Shown: positions 8,372-18,294 of the stretch, one piece after another | Layout of the letters: every line of letters begins with the position of its first letter | Numbering within the stretch: the stretch's first letter is position 1 | Notes under the pieces: generated by a model | Database searches by the model: none | What the model was told of the DNA's origin: nothing | Seen by the model: the letters and a program-made list of their open reading frames with translations, nothing else | Source: Bacteroidota bacterium | GTDB lineage: Bacteria; Bacteroidota; Ignavibacteria; UBA10030; SZUA-254 | Assembly (NCBI GenBank): GCA_020056225.1 | Contig: JAGVIE010000048.1 | Location: 1-64,000, forward strand | Length of the DNA stretch: 64,000 nt | Direction: 5' to 3' | Made by a program: the position numbers and the translations under genes

Positions 8372-9349
8372 TTATGAGGATTTAATAAGAATTGCAATGG
8401 ATTGTTGTTTGAAATTCTGTAATAGTTCTTCTACTAAATCATATGGCGTCAATTCGGATTTAATGATCTTAGATAGGCTCTGTGCGAGCATTTGATCACG
8501 TTCTTCATTCCAGAATTCTACATGAAGCCGCTCAACTATAAGTTCGCGGATCCGCCCGGCAATACGGTCTTCTCGTTTTTTTTGCAAGATATTATTGCTT
8601 TCAAGATAATTCCTATTCTTGATGATCATATCTCTGATCTGGTCGATTCCTTTGCCGTCACTCGCTATAGCCTGTATGACATCCGGACGCCATCCGCCCT
8701 GATGCGGCTTAAAGTTTAGCACCATCTTGATCGACATGACCGCCTGTTCAGCGCCTGCACGGTCGGATTTGTTGACGACGAAGAAATCTGCAATCTCCAT
8801 CAATCCGGCTTTCATTGCCTGTATGGAATCGCCGGATTCCGGGACGAGTACAACAATAGTCGTGTCTGCCGCACGGGCAATATCTAATTCAGATTGACCT
8901 ACGCCGACAGTTTCCATCAGAATAATATCACAGCCGGAAGCATCGAGAATATCGGCGGCTTCTTTCGCTTTCTTACTCAAACCGCCTAAGCTTCCACGCG
9001 AAGCCATACTACGGATGAACACACCGCCATCCAATTCGACATCGGTCATCCGAACGCGGTCTCCGAGCAACGCCCCGCCTGTAAACGGACTTGTCGGATC
9101 AACGGCAATTATACCGATCCGTTTATTCTCTGCACGAAATAATTTGGCGAGCTTATTGGTGATGGTGCTTTTACCGGCGCCAGGCGGTCCGGTTATTCCG
9201 ATTCGATATGCTTTACCGGTATGAGGGAATAGTAACCGCAAGAGCGATATCGCTTCGGGATGTTCATTCTCGATTAGGGTGATTGCCCGCGCTACCGCAG
9301 AACGATCGCCGCTAAGCACACGGTCGGTTAATTCATTACCGGTAGCCAT
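8372..9349 (-). CDS. meaB: Methylmalonyl-CoA mutase-associated G-protein chaperone MeaB (ArgK family)
   Basis: A 325-residue SIMIBI-class GTPase. The P-loop is GPPGAGKST (54-62). The switch-region motif DPTSPFTGGALLGDR (84-98) and METVGVGQSE (145-154) are diagnostic of MeaB. The guanine-specificity motif is NKSD (193-196), and a C-terminal dimerisation helix follows. MeaB guards and reloads adenosylcobalamin in methylmalonyl-CoA mutase. No mutase gene is present here, so the partner is elsewhere. Its start lies two bases after the epimerase stop. Together with the carboxylase and dehydrogenases it indicates a propionyl/methylmalonyl-CoA route in this organism. Confidence 0.92.
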   Translation of the reverse strand: MATGNELTDRVLSGDRSAVARAITLIENEHPEAISLLRLLFPHTGKAYRIGITGPPGAGKSTITNKLAKLFRAENKRIGIIAVDPTSPFTGGALLGDRVRMTDVELDGGVFIRSMASRGSLGGLSKKAKEAADILDASGCDIILMETVGVGQSELDIARAADTTIVVLVPESGDSIQAMKAGLMEIADFFVVNKSDRAGAEQAVMSIKMVLNFKPHQGGWRPDVIQAIASDGKGIDQIRDMIIKNRNYLESNNILQKKREDRIAGRIRELIVERLHVEFWNEERDQMLAQSLSKIIKSELTPYDLVEELLQNFKQQSIAILIKSS

Positions 9350-9351
9350 GA

Positions 9352-10278
9352 TTATTTATTCATCTTTTCCTGAAAATATTTCACAGTCATTTCGAGACCT
9401 TCTTTTAAATTCATTTTCGGCTGCCAGCCAAAAACTTTCTTGATATAAGAATTGTCAAGAACGCTTCGCTGTTGCTCGCCTTTTTTTGCAGGTCCGTGAA
9501 TCTCAGAGCATTCTGATTTCGAAGACTGCTTGATCGATGTAAAAAGTTCATTGACATCCGATTCGATGCCTGTTCCAACATTGAAAATATCGGATTCGGG
9601 ATGATTCAATGCAAACATATTTGCACGCACCACATCCCCAACGAATGTATAATCACGGGTTTGTTTGCCGTCGCCATTTATTATCGGCTGTTGACCGGCG
9701 AGCATCTTGCTCGCAAATATAGCTATTACACCGGCTTCACCATGCGGGTTCTGACGGGGTCCATATACGTTCGCATATCTCAGGCAGATATACTGCAAAC
9801 CATACACCGCCTGATAAAAAAATAAATATTTTTCGATTGACAGCTTGGCAATACCATAAGGAGACAGCGGGCGTACAGGATGTGCTTCATCTGCCGGGAA
9901 ATAATCTTGCTCGCCATAGATCGCGCCGCCGGTAGAAGCAAAGATGAATTTTTTCACACCGAACTTGACACAATTCTCAAGCAAGTTGATTGACCCGACT
10001 ATATTCACCGAGGCATCGAATATCGGATCGTCGACAGATTTCCGTACATCCATTTGTGCCGCATGATGGATTACTACATCAATGTTTTCTTGCCGGAATA
10101 CTTCACGAACTTTTTCATCCCGTATATCCATATTAATGAATTTCGATTTGGGATTCACGTTTTCCATTTTCCCGGACGACAGATCATCTATGATGACGAC
10201 TTCATTGCCAGCCCCGATACACGCATCCGCGACGTGCGAGCCGATGAATCCGGCGCCGCCTGTAATTAGTATTTTCAA
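9352..10278 (-). CDS. NAD-dependent nucleotide-sugar epimerase/dehydratase (UDP-glucose 4-epimerase-like)
   Basis: A 308-residue extended short-chain dehydrogenase. I use the TTG at 10278 because AGGGG sits six bases upstream and the product then begins (M)KILITGGAGFIGSH, with the Rossmann GGxGFIG at residues 7-13. An ATG at 10332 would add 18 unlikely residues. The catalytic YxxxK is Tyr141/Lys145 in SPYGIAKLSIEK, with Ser115/Thr116 before it. The YGPRQNPHGEAGVIAIF loop is typical of UDP-glucose/UDP-N-acetylglucosamine 4-epimerases. It probably supplies sugars for surface polysaccharide, which fits the glycosyltransferase two genes upstream. The next gene, meaB, begins two bases downstream. 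Confidence 0.85.
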   Translation of the reverse strand: MKILITGGAGFIGSHVADACIGAGNEVVIIDDLSSGKMENVNPKSKFINMDIRDEKVREVFRQENIDVVIHHAAQMDVRKSVDDPIFDASVNIVGSINLLENCVKFGVKKFIFASTGGAIYGEQDYFPADEAHPVRPLSPYGIAKLSIEKYLFFYQAVYGLQYICLRYANVYGPRQNPHGEAGVIAIFASKMLAGQQPIINGDGKQTRDYTFVGDVVRANMFALNHPESDIFNVGTGIESDVNELFTSIKQSSKSECSEIHGPAKKGEQQRSVLDNSYIKKVFGWQPKMNLKEGLEMTVKYFQEKMNK

Positions 10279-10360
10279 ATTTACCCCTTGTATTTGTTTA
10301 CTGAATAAGCGCGTAGATTGCCGAGGCAACAACTCTGCGTCTCTGCGGCGATATAATATT

Positions 10361-11653
10361 TCATTGTTTTAATCTATCAACACCCTTTTTACCAATATCA
10401 CTTCGATAGTACGCACCATCGAAGGTTATTTTCTCAACTGCCCGATATGCTTTATCAATTGTTCTTTCGAGGTTAAGTTGTTCGCCAATCGCAGTGACAC
10501 CTAACACGCGGCCACCGGATGTAACTATAATATCTTTATTATACTTCGTTCCGGCATGAAAAACAACAACATCTTTTTCTGATGCAGCCGCTTCCAAACC
10601 GAAAATCTGTTTATCCGTTTCATAATTGCCCGGGTATCCTCCGGATGCAATCACGACACAGACAGATGACGTGTCCTTTAATATTGCTTTCGTTGTGCTG
10701 AGTTTACCGCTTGCAGCCTCAAACATTATTCGAACGAGATCCTCATCGAGAAGCGGTAAAACAACCTGAGTCTCCGGATCTCCAAAACGACAATTAAATT
10801 CTATTACTTTCGGACCTGTTTCCGTGATCATCAAACCGACATACAAACAACCTTTATATGGTCGTCCGTCTTTTGCCATTCCAAGAAGCGTTTGCCTGAT
10901 AATATCCCGCTTCACTTTCTGAAGAATTTCTTCAGTAACTATCGGCGCTGGTGCGTATGCACCCATGCCGCCTGTATTTTTTCCCCTGTCGCCGTCGAGA
11001 ATTCTTTTATGGTCTTGTGCTGAAGATAAAACTACAAATTCTTTTCCGTCGGTCAGCGCGAATACCGACGCTTCCTCGCCTGCCAGAAATTCTTCTATTA
11101 CAATGTTTGTTCCGGCATCGCCGAATATTTTCTTTGCAAACATCTGATCGAGAGCTTCGAGAGCCTGCTCTTTAGTATCACAGATTGAAACGCCTTTGCC
11201 TGCAGCCAATCCGTCGGCTTTTATCACAATCGGGACCGGGATTTCATTCACGTATCTTTCCGCATCAAACCGCTCAGCGGCGCTGAAAGATCTGAACTCT
11301 GCCGTAGGAATGTGATGCTTCCGCATGAACTGCTTTGCAAAAACTTTGCTCCCCTCCAATTCGGCGGCAAGTTTTGATGGACCAAAAATCTTTAGACCAT
11401 GTGCTTCAAAGAGATCTACAATCCCATCGGTTAGGGGTTGTTCAGGTCCAACTACTGTAAGATCTATGGATTTCTTCTTAGCAAATTCAAGGATTCCATC
11501 AATATCATTTGCACTGATAGGAACTATTTCAGCCAACGCGGCGATGCCAGCATTGCCGGGAGCGCAATAAATTTCACGAACAATCGGGCTTTGCTTAATC
11601 TTCCACGCCAGTGCGTGTTCACGCCCTCCTGAACCGATGACTAAAATTTTCAT
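10361..11653 (-). CDS. purD: Phosphoribosylamine--glycine ligase (GAR synthetase)
   Basis: This 430-residue ATP-grasp enzyme joins phosphoribosylamine and glycine in step 2 of purine synthesis. The N-terminal domain opens MKILVIGSGGREHALAW and continues with YCAPGNAGIA. The ATP-grasp part has IVIKADGLAAGKGV, KGCLYVGLMIT and IEFNCRFGDPETQVVLPLL, the last with the metal-binding Glu/Asn. The C-terminal domain ends in FDGAYYRSDIGKKGV. Length is normal (about 425-430). Its ATG overlaps the stop of the glycosyltransferase gene by four bases (ATGA). It lies in the same minus-strand run as guaB. Confidence 0.96.
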   Translation of the reverse strand: MKILVIGSGGREHALAWKIKQSPIVREIYCAPGNAGIAALAEIVPISANDIDGILEFAKKKSIDLTVVGPEQPLTDGIVDLFEAHGLKIFGPSKLAAELEGSKVFAKQFMRKHHIPTAEFRSFSAAERFDAERYVNEIPVPIVIKADGLAAGKGVSICDTKEQALEALDQMFAKKIFGDAGTNIVIEEFLAGEEASVFALTDGKEFVVLSSAQDHKRILDGDRGKNTGGMGAYAPAPIVTEEILQKVKRDIIRQTLLGMAKDGRPYKGCLYVGLMITETGPKVIEFNCRFGDPETQVVLPLLDEDLVRIMFEAASGKLSTTKAILKDTSSVCVVIASGGYPGNYETDKQIFGLEAAASEKDVVVFHAGTKYNKDIIVTSGGRVLGVTAIGEQLNLERTIDKAYRAVEKITFDGAYYRSDIGKKGVDRLKQ

Positions 11654-12933
11654 TCGACTACCAAAAATCCGAGTATCTTTGAGAGTTTATTAGTTAATTC
11701 AATGCGGTTATATTTTTGAACAATCTCTTCCTTAGGTATGGGAAGCCGGTTCTTTTTATGTAATTCGTATAGCTGATAAATTGCCGATGTTATTCCTTTC
11801 ACATCCGTTGGATCAACAATGATGTTGCCTTCGGCTTCCTCGAGGGTTTGCTTGATAAATCCTTCCGGCACACAAGCAAGTATCGGTTTGCGAAGACCGA
11901 GATATTCGTACAATTTACCCGGCGATTGTTTGTCGTTATTCAGAGTCATCCACAGTATGTCTGATGATTTCAAATATTCGATGCAATGTTTATGGTCGAG
12001 ATATCCGGTGATAGTGACATTCCCTTCCAATCCGAGCGATTTGATATATTTCTCCTGCTCATCCTGAAGGTTACCGATAAGGACAAGTTCTATCTGATCT
12101 TTCAGATGCGGTTGAGCGACAATGGCATCCTTCAACGCGAGTAAGAAATGTTTTGGTGTGCGATCTCCGTAAAAAACACCTGCATGCGCTATTCGAAGTC
12201 GTTTCGATTTGTCGACATGGATTTTTGGATCGTCTGTAAAATCAGCGGGATCATAACCGTGAGAGAGAATAGTAACATCGTGATACTCGAGAAACTTGAA
12301 TCGTTTCAGGATCAGTTCTTTTGTACGCCGACCCGTTACAAGAATTCTGGAACTCGCTTTGAGAACTTTCTTCTCTAGTTTATAATTCCGAAGCTTGTGC
12401 AGTGGTGTAGGATAATATTTATACGGATAGTCGTGCCAGGGATCTCTGTAATCGATGACAAGCGGTTTATGGAATTTTTTATGCAGTTCCATCCCGATCA
12501 GAAAATCTGTAAAGGGCGGTGCCGTTGCATAAATGACATCGAAATTTTTCTTCTTAAACAATTCTTCTGCCGCCCTGACCGCTTTCCTCTTCCATCCAAT
12601 CTTATTATCGGGTACGAAAAAAGTATCACTTATGAACGTGAATATTTTACGCCATCTCTCCGAAGGCATCTTCACAACGCCCTTTCGTCTGAATAGCCGA
12701 TTCGGATCGAGCGACCCGACGCGCTCGATTTCAACATGATGCGGATGTAGTTCTTCAAGCAGTGTATAATCCTGAGCAAAGTAACCGGTTGGCGTGACCG
12801 TGAGAACGGTAGGCTGCCAGCCGAACTGGGGCAGATACTTCACAAACTTCAGTGTGCGCTGAACGCCGCTGAGTCCCATAGGGGGAAAATAATATGCGAT
12901 GATAAGAACATTTCGGAGCGATGAGGGATTCAT
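11650..12933 (-). CDS. Family 4 glycosyltransferase
   Basis: A 427-residue GT-B enzyme. The N-terminal lobe begins IIAYYFPPMGLSGVQRTLKF, the acceptor-side motif of this GT4 subgroup. DVIYATAPPFTDFLIG and PLVIDYRDPWHDYPY follow. The C-terminal lobe has RIAHAGVFYGDRTPKHF, ITGYLDHKHCIEYLKSSDILW and the donor-binding PGKLYEYLGLRKPIL. It probably adds a sugar to a cell-surface polysaccharide or lipid; the sugar is unknown. It overlaps purD by four bases and follows the M24 peptidase after 23 bases, so it is cotranscribed with unrelated housekeeping genes. Confidence 0.85.
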   Translation of the reverse strand: MNPSSLRNVLIIAYYFPPMGLSGVQRTLKFVKYLPQFGWQPTVLTVTPTGYFAQDYTLLEELHPHHVEIERVGSLDPNRLFRRKGVVKMPSERWRKIFTFISDTFFVPDNKIGWKRKAVRAAEELFKKKNFDVIYATAPPFTDFLIGMELHKKFHKPLVIDYRDPWHDYPYKYYPTPLHKLRNYKLEKKVLKASSRILVTGRRTKELILKRFKFLEYHDVTILSHGYDPADFTDDPKIHVDKSKRLRIAHAGVFYGDRTPKHFLLALKDAIVAQPHLKDQIELVLIGNLQDEQEKYIKSLGLEGNVTITGYLDHKHCIEYLKSSDILWMTLNNDKQSPGKLYEYLGLRKPILACVPEGFIKQTLEEAEGNIIVDPTDVKGITSAIYQLYELHKKNRLPIPKEEIVQKYNRIELTNKLSKILGFLVVE

Positions 12934-12956
12934 GTCAATTCAATTTGTACATCTGA

Positions 12957-14045
12957 TCAGAGAATTAGAAGTTCTTTTGGCGACGTGTTGAGTATCTCGC
13001 AATGACCATCGGTGACGACAATATCATCTTCAATACGTACGCCGCCGAAGTTTGGGATATAAATACCTGGCTCAATGGTAACAACGTTTCCCGTTTCTAA
13101 AGTTGCTTTGCTCAAAACAGATAACCGCGGTTGCTCGTGGATCTGCAAACCTATACCGTGACCCAAAGAATGGCGGAAATATTTTTCGTAACCTTTCTCT
13201 TTTATATAATTGCGGGCGGTAGCGTCGATTTCCTTTGTCTTCATTCCTTCTCTCGCAGCTTCAATCGCATACTGTTGTGCGTTAAGCACTATCTGGTATA
13301 TTTTCTTTGCTTCGGATTTCGGTCGACCGAGAGCAATTGTCCGGGTCATGTCACTATGGTAACCTTGATATACGCATCCCATATCTATTGTAATCAGCTC
13401 GCCATTTTTGAATTTCTTGTCGGAGGGCTTGCCGTGAGGAATAGCACTTCTATCGCCGCTTACAACAATTGCAGAGAATCCATCTCCGGAGGCGCCGTGT
13501 TTCAGATGCCTGTAAGAAATTTCAGCCGCAATATCGATTTCCCGAACACCGGGTTTGAAGAATGAAAGAATTTCAGTGAAGACTTTATCGGTGATTTCAA
13601 CCGCTTTTTTTATCTTTTGGATTTCGGACAAATCTTTAACAGCGGCGATCTTTTCGATGCAATCGACTTTGGGGAGGAATTTGATTATTGGAAAAAGCTC
13701 CTTTAACTGCTGGAATTGTCCAAACATCAGCGAGTTGCCGTCGAACCCAACTCTTCCTACTGAATGCAATAACTGCCGCTTCTTCAATTCTCCAAAAAGT
13801 TCTCCCTGTGTAATAAAAATTTTCCAGCCGTTTGTTTCCTGTCTGACTTGAGTTGCGTACCGACCGTCTGTGATCAGAAATATTTTATCCTGCGTTACGA
13901 TTCCTACACCGGCAGAGCCTGAGAAACCGCTCATATATCTGAGATGCGGCTGAAAAGTAATGAGAAACGCATCTATTCTCATGGCATCGAACTGCAAACG
14001 AAGTTTTTGAAGACGGGATTGAAAAAATACAGATTCAGTATTCAT
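12957..14045 (-). CDS. M24 metallopeptidase (Xaa-Pro aminopeptidase/dipeptidase)
   Basis: A 362-residue pita-bread-fold peptidase that hydrolyses X-Pro peptide bonds in the cytoplasm. The N-terminal creatinase-like domain (1-140) contains RYMSGFSGSAGVG and the DGRYATQ segment. The catalytic domain supplies all five metal ligands: Asp221 and Asp232 (TIDMGCVYQGYHSDMTRT), His296 (HSLGHGIG), Glu325 (TIEPGIY) and Glu339 (VRIEDDI). The length matches bacterial PepQ/YpdF-type enzymes. It lies 37 bases after guaB and 23 before the glycosyltransferase. No signal peptide. Confidence 0.9.
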   Translation of the reverse strand: MNTESVFFQSRLQKLRLQFDAMRIDAFLITFQPHLRYMSGFSGSAGVGIVTQDKIFLITDGRYATQVRQETNGWKIFITQGELFGELKKRQLLHSVGRVGFDGNSLMFGQFQQLKELFPIIKFLPKVDCIEKIAAVKDLSEIQKIKKAVEITDKVFTEILSFFKPGVREIDIAAEISYRHLKHGASGDGFSAIVVSGDRSAIPHGKPSDKKFKNGELITIDMGCVYQGYHSDMTRTIALGRPKSEAKKIYQIVLNAQQYAIEAAREGMKTKEIDATARNYIKEKGYEKYFRHSLGHGIGLQIHEQPRLSVLSKATLETGNVVTIEPGIYIPNFGGVRIEDDIVVTDGHCEILNTSPKELLIL

Positions 14046-14082
14046 AATTATTGACTGTTCGATTTGCTAGTAGATATTAAAA

Positions 14083-15549
14083 CTAAAAATGATAATTCGG
14101 CGCTTCTTTAGTTATAGAAATATCGTGCGGGTGACTCTCGCGCAAACCCGCTTCCGACATTTTGAGAAATTTCGTTTTCGTTTTCATCTCCAGTATGTTG
14201 GAGGCACCGCAGTAACCCATCGCCGAACGCAATCCACCGATCATCTGGAACACTGTGTCGGAGAGTGGTCCTTTATACGGAACACGACCTTCGATACCTT
14301 CCGGTACAAGTTTGGGCAATCCTTCTTCCATATCCTGAAAATAACGGTCACTGCTTCCTTTTTTCATCGCTTCAAGCGATCCCATTCCGCGATACACTTT
14401 GTAGCTTCGTCCTTCATACAAAACTTTTTCACCAGGACTTTCTTCCACACCGGCAAATAATCCGCCGATCATAACCGAGTCTGCGCCGGCGGCAATTGCC
14501 TTAGCGATATCACCCGTTTGTTTGATACCACCGTCAGCGATAAGCGGAATTTTTGAACGCGAGGCGATCTTTGCGCACTCGTAGATGGCAGTCACCTGCG
14601 GCACACCGACACCTGCAATAATTCTCGTTGTGCAAATTGAACCGGGACCAATCCCGATTTTGATACCATCGACACCAGTACGAATCAAGTCTCGCGCGGC
14701 TTCCGCCGTCCCAACATTACCGGCAATTAATTCGCATTCAGGATATTCTCTTTTAACACGTTTGACCATTTCGAGCACACCGCGAGAGTGTCCGTGGGCG
14801 GTATCCACAATTACAACATCGACTCCTGCCTTAACGAGTGCCTCTACTCTATCAAGCGTATCATCGGTAACACCTACTGCGGCGCCCGCACGCAATCTGC
14901 CGTGCTTATCTTTGCTTGCAAACGGATGATGTTTTTTCTTCTGAATATCTTTAAATGTGATAAGTCCACGAAGTTTACCGGTTTTATCTACAACGGGAAG
15001 TTTTTCAATCCTATGTTTCTGCAAGATATGCTCGGCTCTGTCTAAAGTAGTCCCGACTGGAGCGATAACAAGATTTTCGCTCGTCATGATCTTAGATATT
15101 TTCAATTGGCGATTCGGCTCAAATCTCAAATCGCGGTTAGTAACTATTCCGATGAGTTTTCCTGCGTCATCTATAATCGGAATACCCGAAATCTGATACC
15201 GGCTCATCAAATCCAACGCATCGCCAACGGTCTGATTGACTTTCATCGTGACCGGATCGAGAATCATACCGCTTTCCGAACGTTTCACAAGATCAACTTG
15301 TGCAGCTTGGTCGGAAATACTCATATTTTTGTGGAGAATGCCGATTCCTCCTTCGCGAGCAAGTGCAATTGCCATCGTCGCTTCCGTCACTGTATCCATT
15401 GCCGCCGAGACTAATGGAATATTCAATGTGATGTTCCGTGAAAGTTTCGTTGAAACATCTACATCACGAGGTAACACGTTCGATTTTTGAGGAACAAGAA
15501 GGACGTCATCAAAAGTAATTGCTTCACCGATGAATTTATTCTTAGTCAT
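14083..15549 (-). CDS. guaB: IMP dehydrogenase
   Basis: A 488-residue enzyme that oxidises IMP to XMP, the committed step to GMP. The TIM-barrel core is split by two CBS motifs (about 95-205) that bind regulatory nucleotides. The catalytic loop [11 protein letters not shown] places the nucleophile at Cys306. The flap GSSDRYFQD (398-406) carries the Arg-Tyr pair used for hydrolysis, and DTAHGHS (249-255) binds NAD. Length is standard. An 86-base gap separates it from the upstream dehydrogenase, so it may have its own promoter; purD lies three genes downstream. Confidence 0.97.
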   Translation of the reverse strand: MTKNKFIGEAITFDDVLLVPQKSNVLPRDVDVSTKLSRNITLNIPLVSAAMDTVTEATMAIALAREGGIGILHKNMSISDQAAQVDLVKRSESGMILDPVTMKVNQTVGDALDLMSRYQISGIPIIDDAGKLIGIVTNRDLRFEPNRQLKISKIMTSENLVIAPVGTTLDRAEHILQKHRIEKLPVVDKTGKLRGLITFKDIQKKKHHPFASKDKHGRLRAGAAVGVTDDTLDRVEALVKAGVDVVIVDTAHGHSRGVLEMVKRVKREYPECELIAGNVGTAEAARDLIRTGVDGIKIGIGPGSICTTRIIAGVGVPQVTAIYECAKIASRSKIPLIADGGIKQTGDIAKAIAAGADSVMIGGLFAGVEESPGEKVLYEGRSYKVYRGMGSLEAMKKGSSDRYFQDMEEGLPKLVPEGIEGRVPYKGPLSDTVFQMIGGLRSAMGYCGASNILEMKTKTKFLKMSEAGLRESHPHDISITKEAPNYHF

Positions 15550-15635
15550 AAGTCTATGGTTATTTTTTCTTGGTTATTTGAATCTTCATACTATCATACT
15601 CAATACTTAACTACTTAATTACTCAAATACTTTTG

Positions 15636-16805
15636 TCATACGTATGCTGGTATTCCCGTAATATCTTCACCGACAATCAATGTATGCATCTCGTGTGTTC
15701 CTTCGTATGTCTTCACCGATTCGAGATTTGCCATGTGCCGCATGACAGGATATTCATCGAGAATTCCGTTTGCTCCAAGTATTTCTCTTGCAACTCGCGC
15801 AATCTCCAATGCCATATTCACATTATTACGTTTCGCTAATGATACTTGCTGGAATCTCAATTTTTTCTGATCCTTCAATCGTCCAAGCTGTAGACAAAGC
15901 AGTTGTGCTTTTGTTATTTCTGTTACCATGTGCACCAATTTTTCCTGAGTTATCTGGAAAGAAGCAATCGGCTTACCGAATTGAATGCGCGACTTGGCAT
16001 AATTCAATGCAGTATCATAACATGTCATCGCTGAACCAATCGCTCCCCACGCAATTCCGTAACGCGCTTGATTCAAACACATGAGAGGTGATTTTAATCC
16101 GTCTGTCTTTGGAAATATGTTTTCTTTTGGAATTTTACAATCCTGAAAAATCAATTCAGATGTTACCGATGCCCGTAATGAGTGTTTGCCTTTCATCTCC
16201 GGGGCAGTGAATCCTTTCGTTCCTTTCTCGACCAAAAACCCATGAACGACTCCATTCAACTTAGCCCAGACAACCGCAACATCGGCGATGGTTCCGTTAG
16301 TGATCCACATCTTAGCGCCGTTTAAGAGATAGTGATCTCCCTTATCCTCTGCCCGTGTGATCATACCGCCGGGATTGGAACCGTAGTCAGGCTCGGTCAA
16401 ACCGAAGCACCCGATTTTTTCGCCTTTTGCCAATTTGGGAAGCCAAAAATCTTTCTGTTGCTCGGAGCCAAATGTAAAGATTGGATACATCACGAGCGCA
16501 CTTTGTACCGAGGCAAAACTGCGTATGCCGCTGTCACCGCGCTCAAGTTCCTGCATCATCAAACCGTAAGCGACATTATTCATCTCGGCACAGCCATATT
16601 TTGCGGGCAACGTTGAACCGAACATTCCGAGGTCTGCCATTTTCGGAATGAGATCCATCGGAAATGTACCGGCACTGTAATGTTTTTCGATGATAGGAAG
16701 TATATTATCCTCTACAAACTCACGTACTGTATCTCTGACAAGAATTTCTTCTTCGCTAAGCAAACCTGCTACATCGTAATAATCAAGACCTTTAAACTTC
16801 ATCAT
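15636..16805 (-). CDS. Acyl-CoA dehydrogenase, glutaryl-CoA dehydrogenase-like
   Basis: A 389-residue acyl-CoA dehydrogenase. Several segments match the glutaryl-CoA dehydrogenase branch: LERGDSGIRSFASVQSALVM, CFGLTEPDYGSNPGG, RYGIAWGAIGSAM and the C-terminal YEGTHEMHTLIVG. Arg95 sits where the glutarate-binding arginine lies in that branch, and Glu368 is the catalytic base. True glutaryl-CoA dehydrogenases oxidise and decarboxylate glutaryl-CoA to crotonyl-CoA in lysine and tryptophan breakdown. Non-decarboxylating forms also exist, and the two cannot be told apart here. A second, different acyl-CoA dehydrogenase lies in the same run. Confidence 0.85.
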   Translation of the reverse strand: MMKFKGLDYYDVAGLLSEEEILVRDTVREFVEDNILPIIEKHYSAGTFPMDLIPKMADLGMFGSTLPAKYGCAEMNNVAYGLMMQELERGDSGIRSFASVQSALVMYPIFTFGSEQQKDFWLPKLAKGEKIGCFGLTEPDYGSNPGGMITRAEDKGDHYLLNGAKMWITNGTIADVAVVWAKLNGVVHGFLVEKGTKGFTAPEMKGKHSLRASVTSELIFQDCKIPKENIFPKTDGLKSPLMCLNQARYGIAWGAIGSAMTCYDTALNYAKSRIQFGKPIASFQITQEKLVHMVTEITKAQLLCLQLGRLKDQKKLRFQQVSLAKRNNVNMALEIARVAREILGANGILDEYPVMRHMANLESVKTYEGTHEMHTLIVGEDITGIPAYV

Positions 16806-16923
16806 GGGAAGAACTTTCTTTGGTTACAAGAAACGCCTTACCGGGGCGTATTATTCACATATTCTTGGAACAAAATTACGAAAATAATGAAGGAAAATCA
16901 AACCTTGTAGCTGAAATGAAAAT

Positions 16924-18264
16924 CTAATCCGCTTTAATCCCGTACTCTTTTATTTTGAGGTACAAACCTTTTTCGCTGATGCCCAACGCTTCGGAGGTTT
17001 TTTTTCGGTTGCCGTTGAACATCTTTAACACTTTCTCGATGTGCAGTTTCTCAACATCCTGGATTGAAACAGCCTGAGATGTTGATTCCAAAATGCGTTC
17101 AGGTAAATGCAAATCGTCAACTTCGATAGTTTGATTCGGCGAAAGAATCACTGCGCCTTCGATGACGTGTTCAAGCTCGCGCACATTGCCGGGCCAATCA
17201 TACGTCATCAATACTTTTTTAGCTTCATCACTCAGGCGTTTCGGTTCTTTCGATTTGGATTTTTTCCGCAGGAAATGTTCTACAAGAGCCGGAATATCCT
17301 CACGATGATCTTTTAATGCAGGTACTCTGATGGTAATAACATTCAGCCGGTACAATAAATCTTCCCTAAATCTTCCGGCACGGCATTCTTCCTGCAAGTT
17401 CTTGTTTGTTGCGGAAACAACACGAACGTCAACTTTAAGCTCATTTGTTCCGCCAACGCGTCTGAAATCTCCAGTCTCTAAAAATCTTAAAAGCTTCGGC
17501 TGGATTATTGGGCTTATGTCGCCTACCTCATCAAGAAAAAGAGTGCCTCCATTTGCAACTTCAACAAGACCCGGCTTAGCGGTGTATGCATTCGTGAATG
17601 CCCCTTTTTCATGACCGAATAATTCACTCTCCAAAAGCGTATCGGGTATCGATGAGCAATTCATCGGGACGAAAGGTCTTTCGTTCCTCGGGCTTGACCG
17701 GTGAATAAGATTGGCAATCAATTCTTTTCCGGTTCCGCTCGGTCCTGTAATTAGAATTATTGAGTCACTTTGAGCTACGCGTTTGGCGCTATCAACTACT
17801 TGCTTAATGGTCGCGCTCTCTCCGATAATATCGAATGTGCCGGCTTTGCGTGTCAGCTCAGTTTGTAATAATTTATTATCTATGGAAAGTTTTTTCCGCT
17901 CAATCGCACGGCAGATTGTTTGCTCAACCTGATTAATGTCATACGGTTTACCAAGGACTTCGTATGCGCCGAGCTTAGTAGTCTCTACTGCCATTTTAAG
18001 ATCGGCGTGCTGCGATAGAATAATAACCTGAGAAGAAGGTGAGTGCTCGTGAATAAATTTCAGAACTTCAGTACCGTCCACGCGCGGCATTTTCATGTCG
18101 AGCAGAACGACATCGTAGAGAGCTTTTTGTATTAGATTGATTGCTTCAGCACCGTCAAATGCAAGCTCAACTTCATAGCCTCCGGCTTCCTGAAGTTCTT
18201 CTTTGAGCAATGTAGTCAATGCTACTTCGTCATCGACAATAAGGATTTGGTAACGTTGCGGCAT
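16924..18264 (-). CDS. NtrC-family sigma-54-dependent response regulator
   Basis: A 446-residue activator with three domains. The receiver (1-120) has Asp11/Asp12, phospho-acceptor Asp56 (VVLLDMKMP) and the conserved Lys in LGKPYD. The AAA+ domain (about 145-375) has Walker A ITGPSGTGKE, the sigma-54 contact loop HEKGAFTNA and Walker B GGTLFLDEVG. A Fis-type HTH follows (KKTSEALGISEKGLYLKIKE). The GAFTGA loop reads GAFTNA, a variant found in other family members. It lies 30 bases downstream of a lone receiver gene, and no histidine kinase is adjacent, so its input is unknown. Confidence 0.93.
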   Translation of the reverse strand: MPQRYQILIVDDEVALTTLLKEELQEAGGYEVELAFDGAEAINLIQKALYDVVLLDMKMPRVDGTEVLKFIHEHSPSSQVIILSQHADLKMAVETTKLGAYEVLGKPYDINQVEQTICRAIERKKLSIDNKLLQTELTRKAGTFDIIGESATIKQVVDSAKRVAQSDSIILITGPSGTGKELIANLIHRSSPRNERPFVPMNCSSIPDTLLESELFGHEKGAFTNAYTAKPGLVEVANGGTLFLDEVGDISPIIQPKLLRFLETGDFRRVGGTNELKVDVRVVSATNKNLQEECRAGRFREDLLYRLNVITIRVPALKDHREDIPALVEHFLRKKSKSKEPKRLSDEAKKVLMTYDWPGNVRELEHVIEGAVILSPNQTIEVDDLHLPERILESTSQAVSIQDVEKLHIEKVLKMFNGNRKKTSEALGISEKGLYLKIKEYGIKAD

Positions 18265-18294
18265 TACACAATCGTTGGAACAAACCTGTAACAG

